DNA of 37,677 nt from Neorhizobium vignae (GTDB lineage Bacteria > Pseudomonadota > Alphaproteobacteria > Rhizobiales > Rhizobiaceae): assembly GCF_000732195.1 (NCBI RefSeq), contig NZ_JNNU01000034.1, positions 1 to 37,677 on the forward strand. The letters are read 5' to 3'. Position 1 is the stretch's first letter; the number at the start of each line of letters is the position of its first letter. The position numbers and the translations under genes were made by a program. Below the pieces are notes generated by a model. That model had not been told where the DNA came from, did no database searches, and saw only the letters and a program-made list of their open reading frames with translations. This document shows positions 1 through 9,305 of this stretch, piece after piece.

Positions 1-197
1 AGTGCAAGGATTGTCGAGATACCAGCTGGGTGTGCGAGGCTCTCCCAACGCAGCCATGGACAGGAACACACGGATGCGGATGTGGCGCCTCGGGCACACC
101 TTGCCCCCAATGCTCCGCGCTCATCTGGAATAAGCCGCCGGATGTCTCAAAGCTGTCTGGGTCCGGCGCCTACGTCGCCGGCGAAGAAGGGAGTTGA
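1..197 (+). CDS. Small cysteine-rich protein, C-terminal part (5' cut by window)
   Basis: Frame 3 is open from the window edge to TGA at 195-197. It shows a cysteine pattern starting CKDC, then WVCEA, then CGCG and CPQC, spread over about 40 residues. This resembles short alphaproteobacterial proteins of unknown function with CxxC pairs that probably bind zinc. Overlapping ORFs in other frames lack this pattern. The start lies outside the window, and the last 25 residues are low in recognisable features. No function can be assigned. Confidence 0.5.
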   Translation, partial: CKDCRDTSWVCEALPTQPWTGTHGCGCGASGTPCPQCSALIWNKPPDVSKLSGSGAYVAGEEGS

Positions 198-263
198 CTG
201 CCGCGGTTCAGGTCGACGCGGTGACAAAGTGTTAAGCATAGGCCGCCGGGAGCTCTCTCCATC

Positions 264-288
264 GGAACGACGGTGTTCGCCCCGCGTT
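264..288 (+). promoter_or_regulatory. EcfG (general stress sigma) type promoter
   Basis: GGAAC at 264-268 and CGTT at 285-288 are separated by exactly 16 bases. This matches the known consensus of the alphaproteobacterial general stress sigma factor EcfG (GGAAC-N16/17-CGTT). The expected transcription start is about 295, just before a strong Shine-Dalgarno (GGAGGGGG, 304-311) and the ATG at 314. Confidence 0.6.
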
Positions 289-313
289 GGTGCCCCGTAA
301 ATCGGAGGGGGCT

Positions 314-496
314 ATGGATCTTTTGTGTTTTTGGGGAGCCGCCTTGCTGCAGCTTTGGTTTGGTTTTCGCCTGATCCGCAACAATTTCCAGGGCGGGAAA
401 AGATCCGATCCGCCGCTGGCTAGATCGACGAGCGGCTACCATCTGGAATCCCCACTCAAAAAAAGGGCCGGAGAACTGATTTATATCGGGATCTGA
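314..496 (+). CDS. Possible small membrane-associated protein, 60 aa
   Basis: The ATG at 314 follows a near-perfect ribosome binding site (GGAGGGGG, 304-311) and sits 26 bp after an EcfG-type promoter. That combination is the main evidence that it is a real gene. Residues 2-20 are hydrophobic (starting DLLCFWGAALLQLW), suggesting a single membrane anchor; the rest is basic and polar. The stop at 494-496 overlaps the 3' end of the convergent kinase gene by 16 bp. I recognise no family. It may be a small stress-induced protein or a chance ORF behind a real promoter. Confidence 0.4.
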   Translation: MDLLCFWGAALLQLWFGFRLIRNNFQGGKRSDPPLARSTSGYHLESPLKKRAGELIYIGI

Positions 497-3092
497 GCGA
501 TGCTCGACGCGAGCTCATCCTTGCGGAATGGCTTTGTCAGCCGTGGAAGGCTGGGGTTGACCCCCTCGCTTTCAGCATAACCGGATACCAGCAGAACCGG
601 CACGTTGGGCCTGATGGCCCGAACCGCCAGGGCCAGCTCGGTACCGTTCATACCCGGCATGAGGTGGTCGGTCACAAGCAGGTCAAAGTGCTTGCCTCCG
701 TGGACAAGGCGCATTGCGGCTTCGCCCGACGCTACCTCAATCACCGCATAGCCCAGATCGGCCAGCATGTCGGCTGTGCTCATCCTGACAAGGTCCTCGT
801 CATCAACCAGCAATGCTGTCCCACTGACGGGCTGAACGGGGGGCACGTCGGTTGCTGCAACAGGCTCTGGCACGTCGGCGCTTTGTGGGAGCCATAGCTC
901 GACATTTGTTCCGAGGCCGGGGCGGCTTTGAATGGTGATCGCACCGCCAAGCTGCAGGGCTAGCCCATGGACCATGGACAGACCAAGCCCCGTTCCCTTC
1001 CCAATACCTTTGGTCGAGAAGAACGGCTCCACGGCACGGGCGAGAATGGCCTCGTCCATGCCCCCACCCGTATCAGCCACCGAAAGGCGGATGTAATGCC
1101 CGGCCCGCAGGCCGGAACGATGACCGGCGTCAATCGCCTCCGGACCAGCTGAATACGCAGAGTGCCGCCGTCCGGCATGGCGTCTCGTGCATTCACGGCA
1201 AGATTGAGGATAGCCATTTCCAACTGGTTGGGATCGACCTTGGCGAGAGGCAGGTTTTTAGGCGTTTCGACCGAGACCCTGATCTGTGGTCCGGTCGTGC
1301 TCGAGACGAGCGCTCCCATGTCGGTGACGAGCTTTGCAATGTCGACGGGCACGAGCTGCAACGGCTGCCTTCGCGCGAAGGCAAGAAGCCGCTGGACAAG
1401 AACCCGCGCGCGCTCTGCAGATTGAACCGCACCCGCGATCATGCGCTGCTCCCGTTCGCCTCCGAGCCCCTTGCGCTGCAGCATGTCGAGGCTGCCGACG
1501 ATTGGCGTCAGCAGGTTGTTGAAGTCGTGCGCAACGCCGCCGGTGAGCTGCCCCATCGCCTCCATCTTCTGGCTTTGACGGAGTGCATCCTGGATTTCTT
1601 CTCGTTCCGCAAGTGCTGCGGCGATCCGAGCCTCAAGGGTGGCGTTCAGCTCGCGCAATTCTTCCTCCGCTTGCCTGCGAGCTGTGATTTCGATCGCGGT
1701 ACCGGCGACACGCAAGCAACGTCCGCTCGGGTCGAACACGCCACGGCCTTTGGCTGCCACCCACCGGACTACGGCGTCCTCTTTGCCGATAGTGCGGTAT
1801 TCGACGTCGTAGAGCGCGCGTTTGTCGGGATCGGTTGCCGCCGCGAAAGCTGCGGCGGTCGCTTCGCGGTCGGCGAAATGCAGGCCGTCATAGAAGTCCT
1901 GCATCGTGACCGGTGTGTCTGTGGAAATGCCAAACATTGCCTTGGTACGTGGGGGCCAGATCAACGTGTTGTTGACAACGTCGAGGTCCCAAAAGCCAAC
2001 ATCGGCATTATCGACCACGAGACGCAGTCGCTCCTCACTCTCGCGCAGTCGTGCCTCGGCCCCAACCCGCTCCACATGTGCCCAGCAGCGCTCGGCCACC
2101 TCCTTCACAAGCGTAATTTCTTCAGACGCCCAGATGCGCGGACGGTCTTGATGAACGGCCATCATTGCGGTGAGCTTACCCTCCTTGATCAAGGGGCAGC
2201 AGATGATTGCGTCGATGCCTATCGACTGGAACATCTCTCGTCCCGCCCCCGGCGCGAGTTCACCAGCGACGTCGCACACAACAAGCGCGCGGCCAGCTCG
2301 TAAATCTGTCGCGGCCCGCGGTCCGAACAGATCGAGACTATAAGCGCCTGCTGAGGTTACCATTCCCGGCGCGTTATAGTCGTTGCGTATCCAGAAACGG
2401 TCGCTATCGCCGTGGACATCGGCATAGGCGCAGCGCGATGCGCCGAGTTTTCGACCTAACATCTCTGTCGCGACTGTCATCACGTCGGATGCAGCGGCGG
2501 CGCCGAAAAGCCGCTCTTCAAGCTCCCGGAAGAAGAACAGGCGCTCCGTACTTTCTCGCAGCGCAATTTCAGTGGCCCGCAGCCTTTCGATGATCGCCTG
2601 CTGGTCCTGAGCGGTTTGATCGCGTGCTTCGGCTTGGCCGCGCATGTGCATCAGCTCGGTGACGTCCTCAACGCGATGAATGATGAACTCGACCGCGCCT
2701 TCATCATCGAACACCGGAGTGTTAACAGGCGTCCACCAACGTTCGACGAACTGCCCGTTCGCGTCCCTTAAAGCGTATCGTTGTACCTTCATGACGTCAG
2801 CCGATTTGGTCCTGACCACCCGTTCGAGGGACGCGGTCAAATTGCGGACACCATCGGCTTCAGGGTCGTTGGGATCGTCAGGAAAAACATCGAACAGCGG
2901 TTTACCAATCTGGTCTTCGAGCGCAGTGCCGGTGACCCGAAGGCGCGCCTCATTCGCAGCAATGATTTCCCAATTTGGCGGCGCAATGACCAGCAGTGGA
3001 GTGGGGGATGCATCGAACAGCGCACGAAATGGAACGTCGTGTTTGTCGGGCACCTGTCCAACCATTTCTTCAACCTTCTCATGGCGATGCAT
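481..3092 (-). pseudogene. Hybrid sensor histidine kinase (PAS-GAF-PAS-HisKA-HATPase-REC), frameshifted
   Basis: Read from ATG at 3092 (minus) it gives, in order, a PAS domain (about residues 20-140), a GAF domain (about 190-330), a PAS_3-type domain (about 350-470), a HisKA domain with the phospho-acceptor in GGVAHDFNNLL (His522), and the N box of the ATPase domain (NLAVNARDAMPDGG). The frame is then lost near 1105-1125. It resumes one frame over with DTGGGMDE, the G box GKGTGLGLSMVHG and a full receiver domain (phospho-Asp in VTDHLMPGMNG, codon 667-669), ending at 481. Joined, the protein would have about 870 residues. The shift equals one missing base (or four). As it stands the kinase lacks the ATP lid and the receiver. 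It could be a real mutation or a consensus error. The receiver ORF has its own ATG at 1080 but no evident reason to be expressed alone. It is divergent from the dehydrogenase at 3385. Its C-terminal half resembles the kinase at 11339-13438. Confidence 0.85.
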
Positions 3093-3265
3093 CGGCGCAA
3101 TATATCGTCAGCTAGTCGCGAGTGAAGCTTTTTCTAATCAAGGCGCCGATTAAGGGCCGGTCTCGGAGCTGTAAGTATAAAGGATCGCGTCCTGTCGTTC
3201 CGTCACGATCGCAACCTCCTAAAGCGAACAGCGTCGCGTTAATTCCTAAATAAAATCCTGCCGAG

Positions 3266-3290
3266 GGAACTTCGGCCGCTTGAGTTGGTT
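3266..3290 (+). promoter_or_regulatory. Possible EcfG-type promoter (imperfect) for the dehydrogenase unit
   Basis: GGAAC at 3266-3270 is followed after 16 bases by GGTT (3287-3290), one base off the EcfG -10 element CGTT. It lies about 95 bp upstream of the ATG at 3385, in the 292-bp divergent region between kinase and dehydrogenase. The position is plausible but the match is imperfect. Confidence 0.3.
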
Positions 3291-3384
3291 CGATCAAAGA
3301 CGTGATCGGGCCGACAGTTCAACCCCTGCGCGTTTCAGATACCGACTCATCGGCTAGCCTTTCAGAACACTACAGGAGAAACCC

Positions 3385-4559
3385 ATGCGCGCTTTAGTCT
3401 GGCACGGCAAGGAAGACATCCGGTGCGAAACGGTGTCGGACCCCGAAATCGAGCATCCACGCGATGCCATCATCAAGGTGACGAGCTGTGCGATCTGCGG
3501 TTCGGACCTACACCTTTTCCATAATTTCATTCCAGCGATGAAGCCAGGCGACATCATGGGGCACGAGATGATGGGGGAAGTGGTCGAGACGGGCTCCGAA
3601 ATCAACGGCGCGCTCAAGAAGGGCGACCGCATCGTCGTACCGTTCACCATCACTTGCGGGGAATGCGACCAGTGTAAACGCGGCAACTTTTCGGTTTGCG
3701 AGCGATCGAACCGAAAGAAGGACTTGGGTGATAAAGCATTCGGTCACACCACGGCCGGCCTGTTCGGCTACACCCATCTCACCGGCGGCTATCCCGGGGA
3801 CAGGCAGAGTATCTGCGCGTGCCTTTCGCCGATAAGACGCATATCAAGGTTCCAGACAGTTTGACGGATGAGCAGGTGCTTTTCCTGGGCGATATATTCC
3901 CGACCGGTTGGCAGGCCGCGGCCCAGTGCGATATCGAGCCTACCGATACGGTGGTGGTGTGGGGATGCGGCCCCGTTGGCCAGATGACGATCCGTAGTGC
4001 CGTGCTTCTCGGAGCCAAGCAGGTGGTCGCCATCGACTGCATTGCCGAGCGACTTTCCATGGCTGAGACTAGCGGCGCGATCACCATCAACTTCAAGGAT
4101 GAAAGCGTCGTTGAGCGATTGAACGAGCTCACCGGCGGCAAGGGACCGGAAAAGTGCATCGATGCCGTGGGACTTGAAAGCCATGTATCGATAAGCCAGC
4201 CTGACACGCTGTTGGACCGCGCCAAGCAGATGGTCATGCTGGAAAGCGATCGTCCGCATGTTTTGCGCGAGATGATCTATGTCTGTCGTCCCGCCGGCAT
4301 CATCTCGATCCCGGGCGTCTACAGCGGTCTGATCGACAAGTTGCCGATGGGCATGGCGATGAACAAGGGTCTGTCGTTCCGAATGGGCCAGACCCATGTG
4401 AAGCGGTGGACCGACGATCTTCTGCGGCGCATCGAGGAAGGGCAGATCGACCCGAGTTTCGTGATCACCCATACCGTTGGGCTCGAAGAGGGTCCGGAAA
4501 TGTACAAGGTATTCCGAGATAAGCAGGACAGCTGCATCAAGGTTGTTTTGAAACCGTAA
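3385..4559 (+). pseudogene. Zinc-dependent alcohol/formaldehyde-type dehydrogenase, one-base frameshift
   Basis: This is a medium-chain dehydrogenase of the glutathione-independent formaldehyde dehydrogenase/threonine dehydrogenase group. The first frame (ATG 3385, AGGAG just upstream) carries the catalytic zinc ligands Cys38 (CAICGSD) and His60-Glu61 (GHE), and the structural zinc cysteines CGECDQCKRGNFSVC at about 91-105. The Rossmann part (WGCGPVGQ) and C-terminus lie in another frame, 3819-4559. The switch is at the G run 3796-3799: restoring one G gives the continuous reading PGGQAEYLRVPFAD and a 391-residue protein, normal for the family. The product as read is inactive because it lacks the NAD-binding domain. 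It probably starts a unit with the membrane protein 15 bp downstream. The rest of the gene looks undamaged, so a recent mutation or a homopolymer error is likely. Confidence 0.85.
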
Positions 4560-4574
4560 CCGAGGGCTGAAACA

Positions 4575-5159
4575 ATGTCTTTTCTCATTGAATTGACCCG
4601 TTCGGAGGGTGATCCGAAAGTCCTGCAATCCGGGCCGAGCTCGCTCAGTTCATCCGACCGGTTGGCGCGCAATCTAGGCTGGTTCAGCATTGGCCTTGGC
4701 CTTGCCGAACTGTTTGCCGCCGCAAAGATCACCAGCGCGCTCGGCATGCAAGGCAAGGAAAACCTGGTGCGTGCTTACGGGGTGCGCGAGATCGCATCCG
4801 GTTTCTTGACACTGTCGATGGACAAGCAGGCGGGGCTTGCAAGTCGTCTGGCGGGTGACGCGCTGGATATTGCGACCCTGGCCACCGCCATTCGTCCCGA
4901 TAACCGCAAACGCGGCAACGCAGCGCTGGCTCTGGTGATGGTCGCTGGCGTCACTCTTCTCGACATCATCGCCGCGGGCGCGACCACCGTCCGCCACACC
5001 CGCCGCCCAGGCCAGGCCCGCAGCTACGGTGACCGCAGCGGCTTTCCCAAGGGGATCGAGGCTGCGCGCGATGCCGCTCGCAAGCATCTCGCGGATCTGC
5101 GATCGACACCGAACATAACGAGCAGCACTACCAAAAAGCCGACCAGCACTGATGATTGA
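4575..5159 (+). CDS. Conserved membrane protein of unknown function
   Basis: A 194-residue protein starting 15 bp after the dehydrogenase, with a GAGGG-type ribosome binding site. There are hydrophobic stretches at about residues 35-55 (starting WFSIGLGLAELF) and 112-135 (starting ALALVMVAGVTLLD), with a weaker one between. The C-terminal 60 residues are polar, basic and probably cytoplasmic. From memory, similar rhizobial proteins are found beside such dehydrogenases and are annotated as cyclase/dehydrase-associated membrane proteins; I cannot verify a family here. The frame is intact, although both neighbours are frameshifted. Confidence 0.65.
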   Translation: MSFLIELTRSEGDPKVLQSGPSSLSSSDRLARNLGWFSIGLGLAELFAAAKITSALGMQGKENLVRAYGVREIASGFLTLSMDKQAGLASRLAGDALDIATLATAIRPDNRKRGNAALALVMVAGVTLLDIIAAGATTVRHTRRPGQARSYGDRSGFPKGIEAARDAARKHLADLRSTPNITSSTTKKPTSTDD

Positions 5160-5234
5160 TGAGCCGTCGTGCCGGGAGAGATGTCTCTTGTCACGACCCC
5201 ACATCCTGCTCCGGAAACATGAGAGACAGCGACC

Positions 5235-6319
5235 ATGACTGTCGAACAAATTGCCGGGGCCGGGCTGATGGTGCTCTTCCTGGCCGACATTTTCCTTACC
5301 GTTTTATACGCTCGCGCCGGCACGGGATTGTTTGCGCCGCGCTGGAACCGGATTGTCTGGGGCTTGGTCAAAATCCTGGCTGGACTGTTCGGCCGCCGCC
5401 GATCCGCAGCGTTATCCTTTGCCGGACCCGCGATCGTCATTGCACTGATCGCATTCTGGGCGCTCGGACTGACAATAGGCGCGGCGCTGATCATCCGCCC
5501 CGCCCTCGGCACCGCGATCCAGTCGAGCAGCGGCGACACGTCGAGCGACTTCGTCACCGCTCTTTTGGTGGCCGGCAATAGTCTCTCGATCGTCGGAGGT
5601 GGCGACTATTCTCCCCATACCTCTGCCACGCGCATTCTCTTCCTCGTCAATTCGCTGATCGGCGCATCGGTGCTGTCGCTGGTGCTGAGCTATCTGGTCC
5701 AGGTCTACTCCGCTCTGCGTGAACGCAACACTCTGGCGCTCACCGTCGATCTGATAACCGGCGGCACGGGCGACGCGGCCGAAATGCTTGCAGGCTCGGC
5801 CCCGAGGGCGACTTCAGCAACGCCACCAGCGAGCTGAGTAATCTTGTGCGTTCGCTCGCGTTGACGAAGGAGGCGCACCATTTCTATCCGCTGCTGTTCT
5901 ACTTTCGCTTTATAGAACCGCTTTATTCGGTGTCACAAATGACATTTGTCTTGCTGGACCTCACGACGCTGATCGACACCACGCTCGATCGACAGCAGCA
6001 TGGCGTATTTGCACGCTCGGCTCCCGTCGGGTCCCTGCATAGCTGTGCCCGCCTTTTGCTCGCAACACTGGGTCAAAATTTCCCGACAGTCGATGAGAAA
6101 CAAACCCACTTGCGGACTGCAGGTTTTGAAGCGAGCTATGCCGCGGCTTTGGCGGTGTTACGCAATGCCGGCATCGAGACGAAACCAGATGCCGAGCGGT
6201 ATGCCGATCAACGCAGCCAATGGGAACCGCTCGTCCGCCGCGTGGGGCCGGCGGTGGGATATGGCATGGACGAGATCGACTGCCGCCGCCCACTGGAGCA
6301 AGCCGCTTCCTTCGAGTGA
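5235..6319 (+). pseudogene. Two-TM ion-channel-like membrane protein, frameshifted
   Basis: The first frame (5235-5837) has membrane segments at about residues 5-25, 60-85 and 130-160. Between the last two is a pore-loop-like segment with GNSLSIVGGGDYSP, placed where potassium channels carry TVGYGD. This suggests a member of the ion channel (Ion_trans_2) superfamily with an atypical filter. The frame then runs into a stop, while the protein-like sequence continues in another frame to 6319 (EGDFSNATSEL, then EAHHFYPLLFYF and a cytoplasmic domain). The break is at the GGCCCC run 5798-5803, where one extra G restores a 361-residue protein. The selectivity cannot be inferred. This could be a true lesion or a consensus error. 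Confidence 0.65.
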
Positions 6320-6404
6320 GGGAACGCTGCAATCATTCGGATGCGCCGTTGATCGCAGCACCCTCGGAACTATCTCCCTCCGACGCGCAACGGCAGGAAA
6401 TCCG

Positions 6405-8993
6405 ATGACGAGACGACCTATCGATGAGGCAGTGCCTCCGAAACATAAGCTCGAAGGCGTCGTTCGCGTCCGAGGTGCACGGGAACATAATCTCAAGAAC
6501 GTCGATGTCGACATTCCGCGGGACGCGCTTGTCGTCTTCACAGGCGTCTCCGGATCCGGAAAATCCTCGCTGGCATTCAGCACCCTCTATGCCGAGGCCC
6601 AGCGCCGCTACCTGGAATCCGTGTCTCCCTATGCTCGCCGCCTCTTCACACAGATGCGCGTACCTGACGTAGACCAGATCGAAGGCCTCCCACCCGCCGT
6701 CGCCCTGCAGCAGCAACGTGGCTCGCCGACGGCGCGCTCCTCGGTTGGAAGCGTGACGACGATCTCGAACCTCCTTCGGATGCTCTATTCCCGGACGGGC
6801 AACTACCCGCCGGGTCAACCGCACCTTGACGCAGAATCGTTTTCTCCAAACACTCCGGAGGGCGCTTGCCCGCAATGTCATGGCCTCGGTCGCGTCCACG
6901 AGGTGACCGAGGCCTCCATGGTGCCGAACCCCTCGCTGACCATTCGCGAGCGCGCGGTGGCGGCATGGCCGTTGGCATGGGGCGGGCAGAATCTGAGGGA
7001 TATTCTCATCACGCTCGGAATCGACGTCGACAGGCCGTGGCGGGAGCTTCCGGAGAAGACCCGCCAATGGATCCTGTTCACGGACGAGCAGCCCGTCGTT
7101 CCGGTCTATCCGGGTCTCACGCACGATCAGGTGAAGCGTGCCATGGCACGGAAGGACGAGCCCTCTTACATGGGGACGTTTTCGAGCGCCCGACGGCATG
7201 TCACGCATAGCTTCGCAACGACGCAGAGTGCCATGATGAAGAAGCGGGCCGCTCGCTACATGATTAGCAGCGCCTGCCCGCTGTGCGAGGGCAAGCGGCT
7301 GCGCAAGGAGTCGCTCTCGGTGACGTTCGAAGGCCTCGACTATGCCGAGATCAGCAGGCTGCCGATGGCGCGGTTCTCCGACATCTTCGCGCCTTACGCG
7401 GATGCCGATGCCGGCAAGCTTACGACCATGCGGAAAGAGCATCCGGAAAAAGCCATGGTCGTCCAGCGGATCGCAGCAGACCTCTGCCGACGGATGGATG
7501 TCCTTCTCGATCTCGGCCTCGGCTACCTCACGCTTGAGCGGAGCACGCCGACCCTGTCTCCAGGCGAACTCCAGCGGCTTCGCCTGGCGACCCAGGTCGT
7601 CTCGAACCTCTTCGGCGTCGTCTATGTCATGGATGAGCCCTCTGCAGGCTTGCACCCGGCCGATACCGAAGCGCTGTTGCGGGCGCTCGACGGGCTGAAG
7701 GCGGTCGGAAATTCGCTGTTCGTCGTGGAGCACGAGCTCGACGTCGTCCGCCACGCGGACTGGATCGTCGACGTGGGCCCGGCAGCCGGCGAGCTGGGCG
7801 GTGAAATCCTTTATAGCGGCCCACCGGAAGGCCTGCGGAAGGTCGAGCAATCCGAGACTGCCAGGCACCTGTTTGCAGAAGCTCAAAAGTCCTGCGGGAC
7901 CCATAGAGAACCAGATGGATGGCTTCGTCTGTCCGGTATCACCCGAAATAACCTCCGTGACGTCGACTGCGCGTTTCCGCTCAGGGTCATGACGACGGTG
8001 ACTGGAATCTCCGGGTCAGGCAAGTCGAGCCTGGTCAGCCAGGCGCTCGTCAAGCTTGTCGGTGAAGCGCTTGGCGCTCCGGTTCGCGCGGAAAACGATG
8101 CGGAAGACGACGCCGGCCTGGAGGTAGAGCCGGGCTCGCCGACGCAGGGCAAGATCGAAGGTGGGTTAGACAGCATCCGACGCCTCATCGAGGTCGACCA
8201 GAAGCCGATCGGCCGGACGCCCCGCTCCAACCTCGCGACGTACACCGGCCTCTTCGATCATGTTCGCTCGCTGTTTGCCGCCACTCCAGAGGCAAAGAAG
8301 CGCCGCTACGACGCCGGGCGGTTCTCCTTCAATGTCGCCAAGGGCCGCTGCCCCCGGTGCGAAGGCGAAGGCTTTGTCATGGTCGAGCTGCTCTTCCTGC
8401 CGAGCGTCTATGCCCCCTGCCCGACTTGCCATGGCACCCGCTACAACCCGCAGACCTTGGAGATCAGATACCGAGGCAAGGACATCTCGCAAGTGCTCGG
8501 GCTGACCGTCGCGGACGCATGGGACTTCTTTGACGACGCCCCGAGTGTTCGCTCGTCATTGAAAGTCCTGCGCGAGGTAGGCTTGAGCTACTTGCGGCTC
8601 GGTCAGCCCGCGACCGAGTTTTCCGGAGGTGAAGCGCAGCGCATTAAGCTGGCGACGGAGCTGCAGCGCGCCCAGAAGGGTGGCGCGCTCTATGTGCTGG
8701 ATGAGCCCACAACAGGCTTGCATCCGTCAGATGTCGAACGGCTGATCGCACAGCTCAATGCGTTGGTCGAGACCGGCAACACGGTGATTGTCGTCGATCA
8801 CGACATGGCACTCGCTGCGGCGAGTGACTGGGTCATCGACATCGGCCCAGGTGCGGGAGATGAAGGTGGCAGGATAGTCGCAAGCGGAACGCCGGAGCAC
8901 GTTGCCCTGGCAAAAAACAGCAGGACAGCGCCCTATCTCAAGCGAATTTCTCCTTCCGACCGGCGAACCGACCAATCGAACGCTGGGCGTTAG
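6405..8993 (+). CDS. UvrA paralogue (ABC-type excinuclease subunit A) lacking the UvrB-binding region
   Basis: A protein of 862 residues with two UvrA-type ABC modules. Walker A motifs are GVSGSGKSS (about residue 47) and GISGSGKSS. Signatures are LSPGELQRLRLAT and FSGGEAQRIKLATEL. Walker B regions are VMDEPSAGLHPAD and LDEPTTGLHPSD. Zinc-binding pairs include CPQC, CPLC, and CPRC with CPTC. Between the first Walker region and the first zinc module only about 25 residues replace the large UvrB-binding insertion of canonical UvrA, which is about 940 residues long. Such paralogues are thought to act in UvrB-independent damage sensing or in drug tolerance. I chose the ATG at 6405 because it follows AGGAAA and begins the homologous region; the longer upstream reading overlaps the channel gene. 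The frame is intact. Confidence 0.9.
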   Translation: MTRRPIDEAVPPKHKLEGVVRVRGAREHNLKNVDVDIPRDALVVFTGVSGSGKSSLAFSTLYAEAQRRYLESVSPYARRLFTQMRVPDVDQIEGLPPAVALQQQRGSPTARSSVGSVTTISNLLRMLYSRTGNYPPGQPHLDAESFSPNTPEGACPQCHGLGRVHEVTEASMVPNPSLTIRERAVAAWPLAWGGQNLRDILITLGIDVDRPWRELPEKTRQWILFTDEQPVVPVYPGLTHDQVKRAMARKDEPSYMGTFSSARRHVTHSFATTQSAMMKKRAARYMISSACPLCEGKRLRKESLSVTFEGLDYAEISRLPMARFSDIFAPYADADAGKLTTMRKEHPEKAMVVQRIAADLCRRMDVLLDLGLGYLTLERSTPTLSPGELQRLRLATQVVSNLFGVVYVMDEPSAGLHPADTEALLRALDGLKAVGNSLFVVEHELDVVRHADWIVDVGPAAGELGGEILYSGPPEGLRKVEQSETARHLFAEAQKSCGTHREPDGWLRLSGITRNNLRDVDCAFPLRVMTTVTGISGSGKSSLVSQALVKLVGEALGAPVRAENDAEDDAGLEVEPGSPTQGKIEGGLDSIRRLIEVDQKPIGRTPRSNLATYTGLFDHVRSLFAATPEAKKRRYDAGRFSFNVAKGRCPRCEGEGFVMVELLFLPSVYAPCPTCHGTRYNPQTLEIRYRGKDISQVLGLTVADAWDFFDDAPSVRSSLKVLREVGLSYLRLGQPATEFSGGEAQRIKLATELQRAQKGGALYVLDEPTTGLHPSDVERLIAQLNALVETGNTVIVVDHDMALAAASDWVIDIGPGAGDEGGRIVASGTPEHVALAKNSRTAPYLKRISPSDRRTDQSNAGR

Positions 8994-9034
8994 GATGGCA
9001 ACGCTTCACGCATAGTACGCACTTAACGAGGTAT

Positions 9035-9290
9035 TTATGACTGCTTGTCGGCAAGGATCGACAGCTTGTGTATCTGCGGTCGCTTAGCGAACAGTTCCCC
9101 TTCCTCTGCCATCAAGGCCGCAGCGACTTGGCCGTTTAAGTGCCGTTCTTGTGAGCTGCCAGAAGCGTCTCGCCAAGCTTGAGATGGTCGAGCGCCACCG
9201 TTTCAAAAACATCCGCCTAAAAAGCCGCTAACGCAAAGCTAACGACTGTCGCGGCCACTTCTGTAAACACGTAGGCAAGAACGCCGCCCG
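9035..9290 (-). pseudogene. Remnant of an unrecognised gene, frameshift plus nonsense
   Basis: On the minus strand a protein-like reading ends with FAKRPQIHKLSILADKQS and TAA at 9035-9037. About 25 codons earlier the frame must change by one base: restoring a C in GGCAC gives KNGHLNGQV. Before that comes DVFETVALDHLKLG, preceded by an in-frame TAG that could derive from CAG. Further upstream is a hydrophobic stretch (starting VAATVVSFALAAF). I do not recognise the family. The clean way the frames join is the only evidence for a former gene. Confidence 0.4.
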
Positions 9291-9305
9291 GTCACACCGG
9301 GCGGC
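9283..9305. terminator. GC-rich hairpin, possible terminator
   Basis: A perfect 9-bp inverted repeat, GCCGCCCGG (9283-9291) and CCGGGCGGC (9297-9305), with a 5-base loop. It is followed on the plus strand by a mildly T-rich stretch (TTGATCT). It lies about 290 bp after the uvrA-like gene, and the SRAP remnant on the minus strand ends in its loop, so it may work in either direction. Confidence 0.5.

Noticed and set aside
3112..3297. 61-codon minus-strand ORF upstream of the first kinase
   Set aside because: No homology and no ribosome binding site; it occupies the divergent promoter region.
6333..7904. 523-codon open frame on the minus strand
   Set aside because: Antisense shadow of the uvrA-like gene; no family features.
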